NCBI GenBank assembly: GCA_023261045.1
Contig: JALRJZ010000003.1
Span: 1 to 55,151, forward strand
DNA: 55,151 nt
From: Akkermansiaceae bacterium
GTDB taxonomy: Bacteria > Verrucomicrobiota > Verrucomicrobiia > Verrucomicrobiales > Akkermansiaceae
Reading direction: 5' to 3'
The notes under the pieces are model-generated. The model worked only from the letters and a program-made list of their open reading frames with translations, was not told the DNA's origin and made no database searches. Below are positions 22,642-34,824 of this stretch, one piece after another. Every line of letters begins with the position of its first letter. Position 1 is the stretch's first letter. The translations under genes were made by a program, and so were the position numbers.

Positions 22642-25620
22642 CTATTTTTTCAAGGGCACCTGTTGCGGAGACATGAGGTAGGAAAGGAGATCTCGGATTT
22701 GAGCTTCAGAGAGATTGTCCATGAGGGCTTCAGGCATGATGGAAGTTGGAAGGCGCTCGATCTTGAGAATGCTTGTTTTTTCGAGAGTCACTTCCTCGGT
22801 GAGAGAGCGGAGATTCAGAGTGCGATCACTTTGTGAGGCAATCACGCCAGTCAGGTTGCGACCATCAGTGAGTTTAAGAAGCTGAAGTTGATATGGCACA
22901 CTCACATTGGCTCCCGGATCGATGATGTTCTCTAGCAAGTAACCTAAATCGGTTCGTCCTGAACCAGTGAGGTCTGGACCAAGTTCCCCGCCCTGACCAT
23001 AAAGTCGGTGGCACGAAGCACAGAGTTGATTAAACAAGAGGCGACCGTTTGAAAGGTCAGCTTGAGCGCGAAGCTCGGGAGTGAGCATCCGCCTGATCTC
23101 ACTGATTTTTTCTGTCTTCTGGCGGGTGGGTGGGTGGATTTGCCCCCATGATTGATGTAATTGTGTCGTGAGAGCATTCTCTTCAAAAGCTTCAATTTGG
23201 CGTGCGTGATAAGCGCTGATCTCCTGGCGAGGAATTCTTTTGGATTCCACCTCCTTGAGAAGTGTCATTGCCCAGTTCGGGCGGGAAACGAGCGTTTCAA
23301 TTGCAATAATCCGTTCATCAGGCCGGAAAGAAGAATACTTTTTGAGGAGAGTTGTCGCGATCGAGGCATCATCAAAAATGGCAAGCCCTCGAATCGCCGT
23401 TTTATTGACATAACGAGTCGAAAGAAGTTCTTCGCAGATTTGACGAAGGTCTTGAGGTCGCGCATCAATGATGGATTGCAACGCTGCGGATCTCTCGAGC
23501 GGGTCGGCTTTGGAGTCAAAAGCAATGGCTTTGATTGATTCCATGGCACGGCCATCCCCAAAAAGGGCAGAGAGGTTACGGACATGATCGGGATTGCTTT
23601 GAGTCAGTTGCTCGACAGCATACTTCCAGTTTTTGGGTGCAGGGGCTTTTTGCCATCCTTGAAAACCTTCGCAGAGGCCTTCAAGAAGGTGCGGCGCTTT
23701 CGTTGGGTGTTGGATCGCTAGGTCGATGATGGGATCTGGTGAAGCCACCATGGATCTTGCTAGATAACCAAGGAGCTTGGGCCATCGTGTGGCACGGGCA
23801 ACCTGTAGGAGTTCATCGGGCGAGTCCTTTAACAACGGAGTGAGACCAAACCATACAAGTTTTGGAAGGTTTTGGTCTTGTCCATCTTCTTGACGGGAGG
23901 CGAGCGCTGCGGCAAGGCTTGGGCGATCTTGAAGAGGAAGTCGTTGAATGATCGAAGCCAAAGCAAGGCGCACTTTTGCTGAGGGGTCTGAAGTCGCTAG
24001 CCGAAGTAGGTGGTTTTGGAGAGCAGGATTTGAAATTGAGTTGTGTTGAGGGTGAAGTCCGTAAACGTGGTCGAGCGGCAGATGGTCAGTCAAGGAGCGG
24101 AGAGCCCAGATTCGGATGAATTCATCTGAATCACCAAGGAAGGCGTAGGGGTCAATTTTCTCGATGTCCCTTAAGAGCTCCAAAGCTCGAAGTCTCAATG
24201 ACGTCGGCTGATTGGACTGAGCAATTCGATGAAGTTCCTTGCTTGCTAGCCGGGGTGTTTTTGTTTTTTCGATCTGTTGTCTTTGTTTTCTTGGGAACCA
24301 AACATTTGTGTGGTTGAGCGTTTTCAAAAAGTCAGGGAGAGTCTCACTAGAAAGGAGCTGGAGCTGCGGCTCTGGAGGTGTTCCTTGAGAAAAACGGTAA
24401 ATCCGACCGGAAGTCCGATGCACGCCGGTGTGATCGTGGCATTCGCCAGTATCAGACCAATCAAGGGCGTAGAGAGCACCCTCAGGTCCTGTTTGGATTT
24501 CAAGCCCGCGGAACCATAAATCACCTGAAAGCAAGACATCGGGTTCATGCTTTCCGATATACCCGCTGCCCGTTGACTCTAATCTTTCTACGTTGAGTCT
24601 TCGACCATGTTGATTCCAAGTTAGAAGCTTGCCCTGCCATGAGCTTGGGAGGTGTCCGCCTTGATAAATGCACATGCCGATATGGGCATGACCGCCCCCA
24701 TAGCCATTGGCTCGACCATCGCGAGATTTTGTCCAGCTTCCCGACCGATCATAATGATAGTGATCGGCGTGCATCTCGATGGGCTCGTAGATGTGTTGAT
24801 TGGGCGAGGGATTAAAGGGCCTTTCAAAGTGGGCCCCTGCAATCAGGTGCCACAGATGTCCATTGACCGTATTGATAAAGAAAAGTTCTCCATGCTGATC
24901 CCAGTCGTGCCCCCAAGGATTCGTCGTTCCATGACAAAGGACTTCAAATGTTTTACGAAGAGGGTGAAATCTCCAAATCCCTCCCTCGAGGGGGACTCTC
25001 TGGTCCTCTGTCGATCCGGGAGGGCCTACCATTCCGGGGCATGAACCACCGCAGCGCCCATAGAGCCAACCGTCTGGTCCAAAGCGCAGTCCATTGGCAA
25101 AGTTATGGTAGTTATTTTGAGCAACTGTGAATCCATCGAGAACGACTTCGGGTGGAGTATCGGGAAGATCATCTCCATTTTTGTCAGCAATAAAGAGAAG
25201 CTGTGGGGGACACATCGCCCAAATGCCACCCTGGCCCATTTCAACTGAGGTCAGCATTTGCAGTTGATCGGTAAAAATCTTTCGTCGATCTGCTTGGCCG
25301 TCATGGTCGGTGTCTTGAAGGATAATAATCCGGTCGCGGAGGCTGAGCTCGAATCGTTTTGATCGCTCCGCGTAGGTGTAGTTCTCTGCGACCCACATGC
25401 GTCCTAGATGATCCCATGTCATGGAAATGGGGTTTTGCACTTCGGGTTCAGATGCAAACACCGTCGTTTGAAACCCTTCGGGGATCTGAAATGATTCGGC
25501 AGCCTCTTGCGCTGTCAGAAGCGGAGTGGACGTTTCTTTTTCCGAGTTAAAAGGAAGAGGGAACTTTTCTGCAAAGAGACAGTGAGGCAGACATAAAAAG
25601 ACAATCCGGAGGTATCGCAT
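22642..25620 (-). CDS. PVC-type heme-binding CxxCH protein with N-terminal propeller
   Basis: 992 residues, signal peptide first (MRYLRIVFLCLPHCLFA). Residues ~45-430 form a sugar-dehydrogenase-like beta-propeller (PEGFQTTVFASEPEVQNPIS, NGLRFGPDGWLYGRCG, LYALDWSDTGECHDH). Residues ~440-800 are helical and HEAT-like. A single c-type heme site CASCHRLYGQG lies near residue 867 with a downstream GPDLTGSGRTDLGYLLENI block typical of this family. Such proteins are exported and thought to act in sugar oxidation or electron transfer, but few are characterised. It lies 96 bases downstream of a DUF1080 gene on the same strand, a common pairing in PVC bacteria. Confidence 0.92.
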   Translation of the reverse strand: MRYLRIVFLCLPHCLFAEKFPLPFNSEKETSTPLLTAQEAAESFQIPEGFQTTVFASEPEVQNPISMTWDHLGRMWVAENYTYAERSKRFELSLRDRIIILQDTDHDGQADRRKIFTDQLQMLTSVEMGQGGIWAMCPPQLLFIADKNGDDLPDTPPEVVLDGFTVAQNNYHNFANGLRFGPDGWLYGRCGGSCPGMVGPPGSTEDQRVPLEGGIWRFHPLRKTFEVLCHGTTNPWGHDWDQHGELFFINTVNGHLWHLIAGAHFERPFNPSPNQHIYEPIEMHADHYHYDRSGSWTKSRDGRANGYGGGHAHIGMCIYQGGHLPSSWQGKLLTWNQHGRRLNVERLESTGSGYIGKHEPDVLLSGDLWFRGLEIQTGPEGALYALDWSDTGECHDHTGVHRTSGRIYRFSQGTPPEPQLQLLSSETLPDFLKTLNHTNVWFPRKQRQQIEKTKTPRLASKELHRIAQSNQPTSLRLRALELLRDIEKIDPYAFLGDSDEFIRIWALRSLTDHLPLDHVYGLHPQHNSISNPALQNHLLRLATSDPSAKVRLALASIIQRLPLQDRPSLAAALASRQEDGQDQNLPKLVWFGLTPLLKDSPDELLQVARATRWPKLLGYLARSMVASPDPIIDLAIQHPTKAPHLLEGLCEGFQGWQKAPAPKNWKYAVEQLTQSNPDHVRNLSALFGDGRAMESIKAIAFDSKADPLERSAALQSIIDARPQDLRQICEELLSTRYVNKTAIRGLAIFDDASIATTLLKKYSSFRPDERIIAIETLVSRPNWAMTLLKEVESKRIPRQEISAYHARQIEAFEENALTTQLHQSWGQIHPPTRQKTEKISEIRRMLTPELRAQADLSNGRLLFNQLCASCHRLYGQGGELGPDLTGSGRTDLGYLLENIIDPGANVSVPYQLQLLKLTDGRNLTGVIASQSDRTLNLRSLTEEVTLEKTSILKIERLPTSIMPEALMDNLSEAQIRDLLSYLMSPQQVPLKK

Positions 25621-25716
25621 TCTCCACGAGTGTGACAGGAAGATTCAACGGAGACGAGAGGGAACTTGGAGAGATCCCAGAGAGGTCTTGGATTGGGAGT
25701 AACAGGCAGGGTTGGT

Positions 25717-26334
25717 TCACTCCTCGTCCTGTGGAGGCGAAATCTCTTTGAGAACGATTTTGCGGAATTTGACCCATCCCGCATGGTTTTGCGCTCCGTA
25801 AGTTTGAAATGCCAAGTGCCCCGCTTTAAGGTGCCCGGCAAGTTTTTTGGAGTCTTGATAATCGACGATTTTGTGGCCGTTGAGCCAGACCTGAATCTGA
25901 GCGCCAACGGCTCGAATGCGCATCGAATTCCACTCATGAGCCTTACGGTATTGATCTTTGGCATCTCCCTGATCGAGCCAATCATCAAGGTAAAGTCCGA
26001 CGGGCTCCTCGGCGACACCCCGGCCGATGTTCACTTGTAGCCTGTGGGATTTCTGTTCTGGGTGGTAGCGCAGGTAAATGCCGCTGTTGTACTTCCCGTG
26101 CTCGTCGATTTTGAAATCCAGAGAAAGTTCAAAATCTTGAAACTGATCCTTCGAAATAAGAAGTCCCGAGCGCTTTGGGTCCCCCTGTTGACCGCCGGAT
26201 AGAATCCCATTTTGATAAGACCATTCAGCGGTTCCGGTTGTTTTCCAATCACCCATTGATTGGGGAGGGAAAAGGGCACGTTGCTCGCCTAAGAGAAGTT
26301 GGCAAGAAAAGAGGAAAATGAAGAAGGGAGGCAT
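25717..26334 (-). CDS. DUF1080 (3-keto-disaccharide hydrolase-like) exported protein
   Basis: 205 residues with an N-terminal signal peptide (PPFFIFLFSCQLLLGE). The rest is a concanavalin-A-like jelly roll with DUF1080 features: ISKDQFQDFELSLDFKID, NSGIYLRYHP, EWNSMRIRAVGAQIQVWLNG and a final HAGWVKFRKIVLKEI. Some DUF1080 members hydrolyse 3-ketoglycosides; most are untested. It precedes the heme-binding propeller gene on the same strand, so the two may act on the same sugar substrate. It is one of three DUF1080-type genes in this window. Confidence 0.88.
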   Translation of the reverse strand: MPPFFIFLFSCQLLLGEQRALFPPQSMGDWKTTGTAEWSYQNGILSGGQQGDPKRSGLLISKDQFQDFELSLDFKIDEHGKYNSGIYLRYHPEQKSHRLQVNIGRGVAEEPVGLYLDDWLDQGDAKDQYRKAHEWNSMRIRAVGAQIQVWLNGHKIVDYQDSKKLAGHLKAGHLAFQTYGAQNHAGWVKFRKIVLKEISPPQDEE

Positions 26335-26396
26335 CTCAAGATCTTGCCAAGGATGGGGCGAGAGACAACCTAATTGAATCCTTCGTGCCCGCTTTA

Positions 26397-26432
26397 TCTA
26401 AAAAGTGCGGCGGGTATGAGCCGCCGCACTTT
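26397..26432 (-). terminator. rho-independent terminator after katG
   Basis: On the minus strand a perfect 12-base GC-rich stem (AAAGTGCGGCGG with CCGCCGCACTTT, seven-base loop) runs into five T, 28 bases after the katG stop. Confidence 0.92.
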
Positions 26433-26459
26433 GGTGGAAAGTTGAGCTTCCGTGAGCTC

Positions 26460-28889
<2,430 letters not shown>

Positions 28890-28950
28890 TCAGGCCGCCC
28901 TGAGATTTAAGCGATCTTGACGCTTTGTCTAAAAATAAAAGAAAATTATA

Positions 28951-28971
28951 TTCTTAGATCTTTTATAAGAA
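28951..28971. promoter_or_regulatory. AT-rich inverted repeat upstream of katG, possible operator
   Basis: TTCTTA and TAAGAA arms separated by nine bases lie in a strongly AT-rich tract 113-133 bases before the katG ATG. Regulated promoters of peroxide-response genes often carry such dyads, but this one does not match a PerR or OxyR consensus well. The rest of the 278-base gap (to 29116) shows only GC-rich direct and inverted fragments around 28995-29050, with no gene. Confidence 0.3.
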
Positions 28972-29116
28972 AAAATAATATCTAACCCAGAAAGCGCCAC
29001 GAGGGCGCCAGTGAGCCACCTGCGCGGAGTGGCGACAGAGAAAGGCGAGGAGCTGACGACACGCCTAAAAGTAGCGCCCTAGAGAGAGGACACTCGATCA
29101 GTGACCAAAGTCTTAC

Positions 29117-30397
29117 CTAGTTTTCTTGGATACAAAAAAGATGCTTCTCGCCTCGAATAAAAATCTGGTTCTCTACGAGAGCAGGGGTGGCATCAACGCC
29201 TTCGCCCACTGAGTTTTTGCCAATGATCTCGAGTTTTTTACTGTCCTTGATCACGACGGTGTCTCCACTGCGTCCTGTAATATAGACATGCCCATTTGCA
29301 GCAACAGGTGTGGCATAAAGCGTTGATAGGCCCGGAATCCTTGAAGCAGTGTAGTAGGCTTCTCCGGTGCGGGGGTTCAGACAGGAGAGGGTGGCGGATT
29401 TCGCTTTATGAAGATAGAGAAGCTCGCCCGAGAGGAGGGGAGAGGCGAGGTCAGGAGTATTGTCATCCCAACTCCAAGCAACATTATCTGTTCCCTTGAG
29501 GTCTCCCCGGCCACTCAGGCGGAATGCTCCACCATAACTTCCTCGAAAGCCACTGGCGACGATTGCTAAGTCATCGATCGCTACGGCAGAAGTGACGGGG
29601 CGTTGGGCCTTGCCCGCTACTCGCCAAAGTTCTTTTCCCGTAGTGAGGTCATAGCCTCGGATGTAGGTTTGACCATTCATCACGATTTGCTTTTTGCCTT
29701 CGTGATCGACGATCAGAGGAGTGCACCAGTTGGTGGGCTCATCTTCTCGCGGAGTTTTCCAAATGGTTTTCCCTGTCTTTTGATCAAGGGCATAAAGCGC
29801 AGAGGGCCCTTCATGATCCCAAGGAAGAATAATCAGGTCATCGACCAAAGTGGGTGAGCTCCCCTCACCGAAGGCATTACGAGTGTCCATCTGGCCAAAG
29901 TCCGCTCTTTTCCAGATCAGCTCTCCTTCCATCGAGTAGCAGTAAAGTCCTCGAGAGCCGAAGTGGGCGTACACGTGCTTGCCATTCGTGCAAGGTGAGG
30001 CAGAGGCGAAACCATTGGTAGAGTGTGTTCCTTGGTGAGGGGTTGCGGAAATCGCGGTACGCTCCCAGAGAAGTTTTCCCTCCAGACGATCGAAGCAAAA
30101 GAGCTTAAAATCGAGTTTCGAAACCTCCTGACCATCAAACCCGAGTCCTCCATCAGGAGCGACCGCCGAGACGACGAAAATCTTGTTTTCCCAGACAACG
30201 GGTGACCCTGAGCCTCTCCCTGGAATGGGAGAGCGCCACTTGATATTTTGTGTCTCACTCCATTTTAAGGGCGGCTTGGCTTCGGGAGAAGTTCCATTGC
30301 CAAGTGGGCCTCTCCAATGAGACCAGTTTGCGTAAGAGCTTAGAGGCACAAGGGTCGTCGTGAGAAGGCAGAAGGTATGAGTCAGGAAGGAGGGCAT
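29117..30397 (-). CDS. exported PQQ-binding-like beta-propeller protein
   Basis: 426 residues from the ATG at 30397, which opens a signal peptide (PSFLTHTFCLLTTTLVPLSS); the frame extends to a TTG at 30448 but adds only polar residues. The mature part starts WSHWRGPLGNGTSPEAKPPL, the typical beginning of exported PQQ-like WD propellers in PVC bacteria, and has repeated blades such as LYALDQKTGKTIW and YDLTTGKELWRVAG. Such propellers occur near sugar and alcohol oxidation genes; whether this one binds PQQ is unclear. It is last in a three-gene minus-strand run with a LamG-like and an SGNH hydrolase gene. Confidence 0.87.
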   Translation of the reverse strand: MPSFLTHTFCLLTTTLVPLSSYANWSHWRGPLGNGTSPEAKPPLKWSETQNIKWRSPIPGRGSGSPVVWENKIFVVSAVAPDGGLGFDGQEVSKLDFKLFCFDRLEGKLLWERTAISATPHQGTHSTNGFASASPCTNGKHVYAHFGSRGLYCYSMEGELIWKRADFGQMDTRNAFGEGSSPTLVDDLIILPWDHEGPSALYALDQKTGKTIWKTPREDEPTNWCTPLIVDHEGKKQIVMNGQTYIRGYDLTTGKELWRVAGKAQRPVTSAVAIDDLAIVASGFRGSYGGAFRLSGRGDLKGTDNVAWSWDDNTPDLASPLLSGELLYLHKAKSATLSCLNPRTGEAYYTASRIPGLSTLYATPVAANGHVYITGRSGDTVVIKDSKKLEIIGKNSVGEGVDATPALVENQIFIRGEKHLFCIQEN

Positions 30398-30480
30398 GGG
30401 AGGTTGTTTGGGTCCCCTATCATTTCCACGATTGCTCTGCCCTGTCAAGAAGGCGCTTGGTGGGTACTTCGGCTCTTTTG

Positions 30481-31158
30481 CTAGCGCCCTCGGAGCTCGA
30501 TATCATCGAAGTCGTTCATATCATCGAAAGAGCCAAGACCGATTTGACCCTGATCGAAGGTTTTGTCCACGGTCGCCATCAGAGGGGCTTGCATATCATC
30601 AAAATAGATTTGGATGAGGCCTGTTTTTCCATCTCGTGTGACTTTGACTTGGTGCCATTGATCATCCCAAGGAACACTTTTTTTATTTTTAGTGAGCGCC
30701 TTTCGAGGGGCTCCATCAACGATCATGATTTGACCACTGTGTGGGTCAGGTCTTGCTCCGAGGTGGACGTAATAGAAGTGAGTGGCATCTTGGTGATTAA
30801 AAAACACACAACAGTCTCGATGGTTGCCTGTGTCTTTCGTGCTACGAACTCGAAAGGTGAGAACAAAGTCACTGACTTTGATCCCTTTGATGAGTGCGAT
30901 GTGATGGGGGCTTCGGACCTGAGGTTTGTAAGCGTTCGTTCGAGATTTGATACCAAAGACATGATTGGTATCGATTTTTCGATGGATCCAACCTTGTGGG
31001 TCTGAGAGTTTCCAACGGTGAAATCCATTTTCAAAATCTTCTCGGAAAATCAGAGGAAGCTCTGCTTGAGTGTCATCCGCCGCGGCTGGTTGCACCAGTA
31101 AGCTTAGGCAGAAGATGTGGGAGAAAGCCTTGGGAATGCTGATTTTTGGAAGAGTCAT
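30481..31158 (-). CDS. exported concanavalin-like (DUF1080/LamG-like) protein
   Basis: 225 residues; signal peptide then a jelly-roll lectin-like domain (FREDFENGFHRWKLSDPQGW, VSDFVLTFRVRSTKDTGNHR, DATHFYYVHLGARPDPHSGQ, GQIGLGSFDDMNDFDDIELR). The closest fit is a concanavalin-A-like glucanase/lectin fold used to bind or cut polysaccharide; no catalytic acid pair of family 16 hydrolases is obvious. It lies 38 bases from the upstream SGNH hydrolase gene. Confidence 0.8.
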   Translation of the reverse strand: MTLPKISIPKAFSHIFCLSLLVQPAAADDTQAELPLIFREDFENGFHRWKLSDPQGWIHRKIDTNHVFGIKSRTNAYKPQVRSPHHIALIKGIKVSDFVLTFRVRSTKDTGNHRDCCVFFNHQDATHFYYVHLGARPDPHSGQIMIVDGAPRKALTKNKKSVPWDDQWHQVKVTRDGKTGLIQIYFDDMQAPLMATVDKTFDQGQIGLGSFDDMNDFDDIELRGR

Positions 31159-31196
31159 GAGTGAAGGGAAAGCGACCTTTAGGAGGGTAAGTCCGT

Positions 31197-32558
31197 CTAT
31201 TTTGTCACTGGTCGGATTTCAAACCGGTGAGCTTTGGGCTGGTTGATTTTAAAGATCTCGTCCTCGATGGCGAGGGCTTGTTTTTGAGCCTCTTTCACGC
31301 GCTCCTCCATGCCGATGATTCTTTTCTCAGCATCAACGAGTCTTTGCTTCTCGGCTTCGTCGTTAGGATTCTTTTGAACTTGTGATTGGAGGTATTTGAC
31401 GGATTGAAAGTGCCCCCACTCATTGCGCAGAGCTTTTACGGGGCCTTCGTTTCGCTTCTTATTGAGGGCTGCAACTTGTGCGGCTTGTTGTACCTGTGGG
31501 GTTTTCGCATTCGCTTGCAGGTGGATGCCAGTCGCGAGCTCTTCATGCGAGGCGGTCGCAATCTCCTTACCGTCGATGAAGACGACATATTGTCCTTGTG
31601 GGAGCCCGGAAGCGGAGAGCGTTTGTTGACTGTAGTTTTCAGCGAGTTTTGTGAGAGAGACACCCAGTTGGGCTTCTTCGGGCAAGATCCATGGAAGAGC
31701 ATCTTCAAGCAAGGTAAAGGAAAGCTGGCCGTGAGAAGTTCCCTTCATTTCTGAGAGAGTCGCTGATTCGGTCGACGAGCTCCATTTCCCATCCTTGAGG
31801 GCCAGCTCTACTTTGGAAACTTGAGTAGGGAGGTTGAGATCATGGATCATCGCAGTCGCCATGACCACTTGGCCCGGAGCATCTGGGTGAACGGAGTCCT
31901 TAATCATCGTAAAGGAAGGATCCTTCTGACGCTCTTGGAAAGTGAGCTGATTTAATGGGCCCCACATATCAACAAAGCCGAGTCCGCTTTGGTAAGCGGT
32001 GTCTCGGAGCCAAGTGCCGTAGTAGGCAAGAGTCGAATTATAGAAGCTGACAGCTTTTGGCCCCATAAATCCACCCCCTTGCATCCGCCTTGCGCGAGCA
32101 TCAAACATGGTGGGAGTCATCAAAATGGCGGTCGCACCGCAGTCGTCGATTCGTTTGAGAAGCCTTGTCATCTCCTCATGGTAACTATTAAAGACGTCAT
32201 CAAAATATTCGGCGTAGCGACCGTCATTCATTCCCAGTAGCACCGTGACATACTTTGGCTTGTAGGAAGCAATGTCTTGATCGAAGCGGAAATGAGCGTC
32301 CCAAGCGCGCGACCCACCGACTCCAGCATTATGGATCTTTAGGCGCATCTTTGGAAAGCGAGTGTAGAAATAATCCTCAACATACTGGGTGTAGAGACAT
32401 TGGTGGGTGATGCTATCGCCAAGGAAAACAATGGAGTCACCATCTTTTAGCTCTAGCTGAGCGAGCGGGCGCTGGGGAACATAGGAGCTCTGCTCTGCGA
32501 GGGCTGAACCTGCGATAGAGAGGAAAAAAGGAAGAATCCGAAGCAATGTGTTTTTCAT
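31197..32558 (-). CDS. exported SGNH/GDSL hydrolase with C-terminal extension
   Basis: 453 residues with a signal peptide. Residues ~40-240 carry the SGNH blocks: block I VFLGDSITHQ with the catalytic Ser, Gly in NAGVGGSRAWD, Asn in VLLGMNDGRY and the catalytic Asp/His in DSVHPDAPGQ. These enzymes are esterases, often deacetylating glycans. Residues ~250-453 form a Ser/Thr-rich beta part and an end rich in charged helices (VKEAQKQALAIEDEIFKI). It is the first gene of a short run towards the PQQ-like gene. The substrate is unknown. Confidence 0.88.
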   Translation of the reverse strand: MKNTLLRILPFFLSIAGSALAEQSSYVPQRPLAQLELKDGDSIVFLGDSITHQCLYTQYVEDYFYTRFPKMRLKIHNAGVGGSRAWDAHFRFDQDIASYKPKYVTVLLGMNDGRYAEYFDDVFNSYHEEMTRLLKRIDDCGATAILMTPTMFDARARRMQGGGFMGPKAVSFYNSTLAYYGTWLRDTAYQSGLGFVDMWGPLNQLTFQERQKDPSFTMIKDSVHPDAPGQVVMATAMIHDLNLPTQVSKVELALKDGKWSSSTESATLSEMKGTSHGQLSFTLLEDALPWILPEEAQLGVSLTKLAENYSQQTLSASGLPQGQYVVFIDGKEIATASHEELATGIHLQANAKTPQVQQAAQVAALNKKRNEGPVKALRNEWGHFQSVKYLQSQVQKNPNDEAEKQRLVDAEKRIIGMEERVKEAQKQALAIEDEIFKINQPKAHRFEIRPVTK

Positions 32559-32779
32559 AAAAAATAAGAATGTACCACCAATGAATCTATCGATGGCGAA
32601 GGGTTGTTAGAAGACGCTTCAAGGATGAGATTCCTTTCGCTTAGCAGCACTTATTTTTTGCTGAAATCAGTCAAACGTTGTTTGAAATGAGCCGTTGAGA
32701 TGTCATGTAAGTTCTTGAGCAATGATCTCGTGATCGATCGTAGTATCGTTATCGAGATTTTTAACCTCACAGTTTTACC

Positions 32780-34735
32780 ATGCGAGTTCCCTGTCTTTTA
32801 TTCATACTCACCACGATCTACTGTGGTGCAGAACTCACTTGGCCCTCTGGGCAAGCCCTTCCCTGGTTCGAAACTCCGGCAGCCACGCTGGATGCTATCT
32901 CGCTACGAGACCATCGTGCTGATGATCTCCTCACGCTTTCAGCCCTTCAGGGGCAAGTGAACCGTAGTCGCCCACGCATCTTTCTGATTGATTCCCGAGC
33001 TGAGGAGGGAAGTCATACTTGGCCTGAAAGTCGGACCATCCAGCTTGGTGAGCGATTGTTGCGAACCAAAGAAGAGCTCCTCGAGAAGTATGCTCATGAG
33101 ATCAGTGGTGTGGTGCTTTATGATCCGACATTGAGTAGTCACTACCGAAATCTCGCGGGCACGATCGCAGGGTTGGAAAAGGCTCTGCCAATGACCCCTT
33201 TATTGCACAATCAGCTCAAATCGAAGGGGATCAATTTGAAGGTCCTTCGAGACCTTACGAAATATCCTTATCGTTCCTCCCTCGAAATCTACCAATACCT
33301 CTACGATCATGAATGGCCTCGCTGCAGTAAGCGTGTGATTTTAAGTGCACGGCCGTCGACTCGTGGTGGGGACCACCATCACACCCGCGATCTTGCTGCT
33401 GCTACTGGAGCAGCGATCATCTGGCTTGATGGACGAGAGCCTCAAGAACGAGCGTTGATGGAGCGTTTTTTCAAGGACATGACCGCTGGTGAGGCAATCG
33501 CGCTTGGGTGGTATGCCACTGAACGTTCTGGGATTACCACGGCCTCAAAGTTTGGTATTGGCACCCTCCCGGCTGATCACTTTAGCAATGGGAGTGTTTA
33601 TGCGGGGGGAGATCATCGAATTCGCGTTGCTCAAGTCCCTCCCTGCCCACCCCTGCAAAACAAAATCTACGTCGCGTTGATGATTAGCGATGGGGATAAT
33701 ATTCAATACATTCAGCATGCGATGCGCCGGATTTGGGATGAATCAGAGCAAGATCGGGGGAAATACGCGCTCAATTGGACGATTGCTCCTGGTCTTGTTG
33801 ATATCGCACCGGGGATTCTCAATCACTACTATACCACCGCGACGCCTCAGGATTGCTTTGTGACTGGCCCATCAGGAATGGGGTATGCGATGCCTGTAAA
33901 TACTCTTGAGGAACCTGGAGCGCCTGTTGGCCCGGTGCTCACCGACCCGCAACGGATGCAAGGTTATGCCGAAATGACGAGCCGCTATTTGCAACGCTCA
34001 GGATTAAGGGTCATGACCATTTGGGATAACGCCACGCCGATGCAACGCCGTGCTTATGAGACCCATTGTCGCAGCCTCTACGGGGCGACGGTCCAAAACT
34101 TCAGAGACCTTCCTTCTGTTCGCAGCAGTATCGAGAACAAAAGACTCCGTTTTGAAAAACTCGTCATTCCCTACACCACAACCTTCGAGCATCTCTACCG
34201 GTCTCTCTCTCTTGAAATTCAAAACAAAGATCCAGATCAACCTCTCTTTCTCGCCTATCAGGTAAATATTTGGAAAGAGCTTAAACCCAAACGCCTCAAT
34301 CAGCTCGCTTCCTCCATTGCCCAATTATATCCCGATCAGGTCGAATTCGTTCGGGCTGATCATTACTTTAATCTTTTTAACCAAGCGAATGATCTCCCCT
34401 ACAATCTCTGCCTTCGAGCGCTCGCTCTACAAGAGGGGGGAGGCACACTGATCGATGGCTCCCCTGACACGAGCTGGCAGAGTGAGCAACCCATGGTCAT
34501 TGACCTGAAAAAAGAAGCATCGATTCTTCGAATTCGCCTTCTTGTGGAAAAACAAATCTCAGAAAACTTAGTGCTTTCAGTGAGCTCCGATGCTCAGAAA
34601 TGGCACACCATCAACTGGGAAAAGAGGCGCTCAGAAAGCTTTCTTGATGTTGATCTCCCGCCTACTAAAGCTCGGTATTTAAAAGTCATGTCGCCAGATC
34701 AATCCGTGAGTGAAATCGAGGTCTACGGACATTGA
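32780..34735 (+). CDS. GxGYxYP-family exported protein with C-terminal discoidin-like domain
   Basis: 651 residues; signal peptide (RVPCLLFILTTIYCG). The N-terminal region (LRDHRADDLLTLSALQGQVNRS) and the central GPSGMGYAMP block identify the GxGYxYP family, putative carbohydrate-active proteins of unknown chemistry. The eponymous GxGYxYP motif reads G366-M-G-Y-A-M-P372, so the second Tyr is replaced. A VALMISDGDNIQYIQHAMRR segment probably contributes acidic active-site residues. Residues ~545-651 resemble an F5/8 type C (discoidin) binding module (TLIDGSPDTSWQSEQPMVID, ARYLKVMSPD). It is the only plus-strand gene between 15 and 48 kb, convergent with the WD40 gene. Confidence 0.85.
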   Translation: MRVPCLLFILTTIYCGAELTWPSGQALPWFETPAATLDAISLRDHRADDLLTLSALQGQVNRSRPRIFLIDSRAEEGSHTWPESRTIQLGERLLRTKEELLEKYAHEISGVVLYDPTLSSHYRNLAGTIAGLEKALPMTPLLHNQLKSKGINLKVLRDLTKYPYRSSLEIYQYLYDHEWPRCSKRVILSARPSTRGGDHHHTRDLAAATGAAIIWLDGREPQERALMERFFKDMTAGEAIALGWYATERSGITTASKFGIGTLPADHFSNGSVYAGGDHRIRVAQVPPCPPLQNKIYVALMISDGDNIQYIQHAMRRIWDESEQDRGKYALNWTIAPGLVDIAPGILNHYYTTATPQDCFVTGPSGMGYAMPVNTLEEPGAPVGPVLTDPQRMQGYAEMTSRYLQRSGLRVMTIWDNATPMQRRAYETHCRSLYGATVQNFRDLPSVRSSIENKRLRFEKLVIPYTTTFEHLYRSLSLEIQNKDPDQPLFLAYQVNIWKELKPKRLNQLASSIAQLYPDQVEFVRADHYFNLFNQANDLPYNLCLRALALQEGGGTLIDGSPDTSWQSEQPMVIDLKKEASILRIRLLVEKQISENLVLSVSSDAQKWHTINWEKRRSESFLDVDLPPTKARYLKVMSPDQSVSEIEVYGH

Positions 34736-34824
34736 AGACAATCGTGGGTTCTCAGCGATGTGATACGAAGAACCCGTCTCGTTGGATCGAAGCCAAAGCG
34801 ACTCTGGATGCTAAGCAGTGGAAT

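Noticed and set aside
30457-31005. A 182-codon open frame on the plus strand
   Set aside because: Antisense to the concanavalin-like gene on the minus strand, no ribosome site or family match.
34747-34774. Inverted repeat GGGTTCT/AGAACCC between the GxGYxYP and WD40 genes
   Set aside because: Seven-base stem with a 14-base loop and no T run; too weak to call as a terminator.
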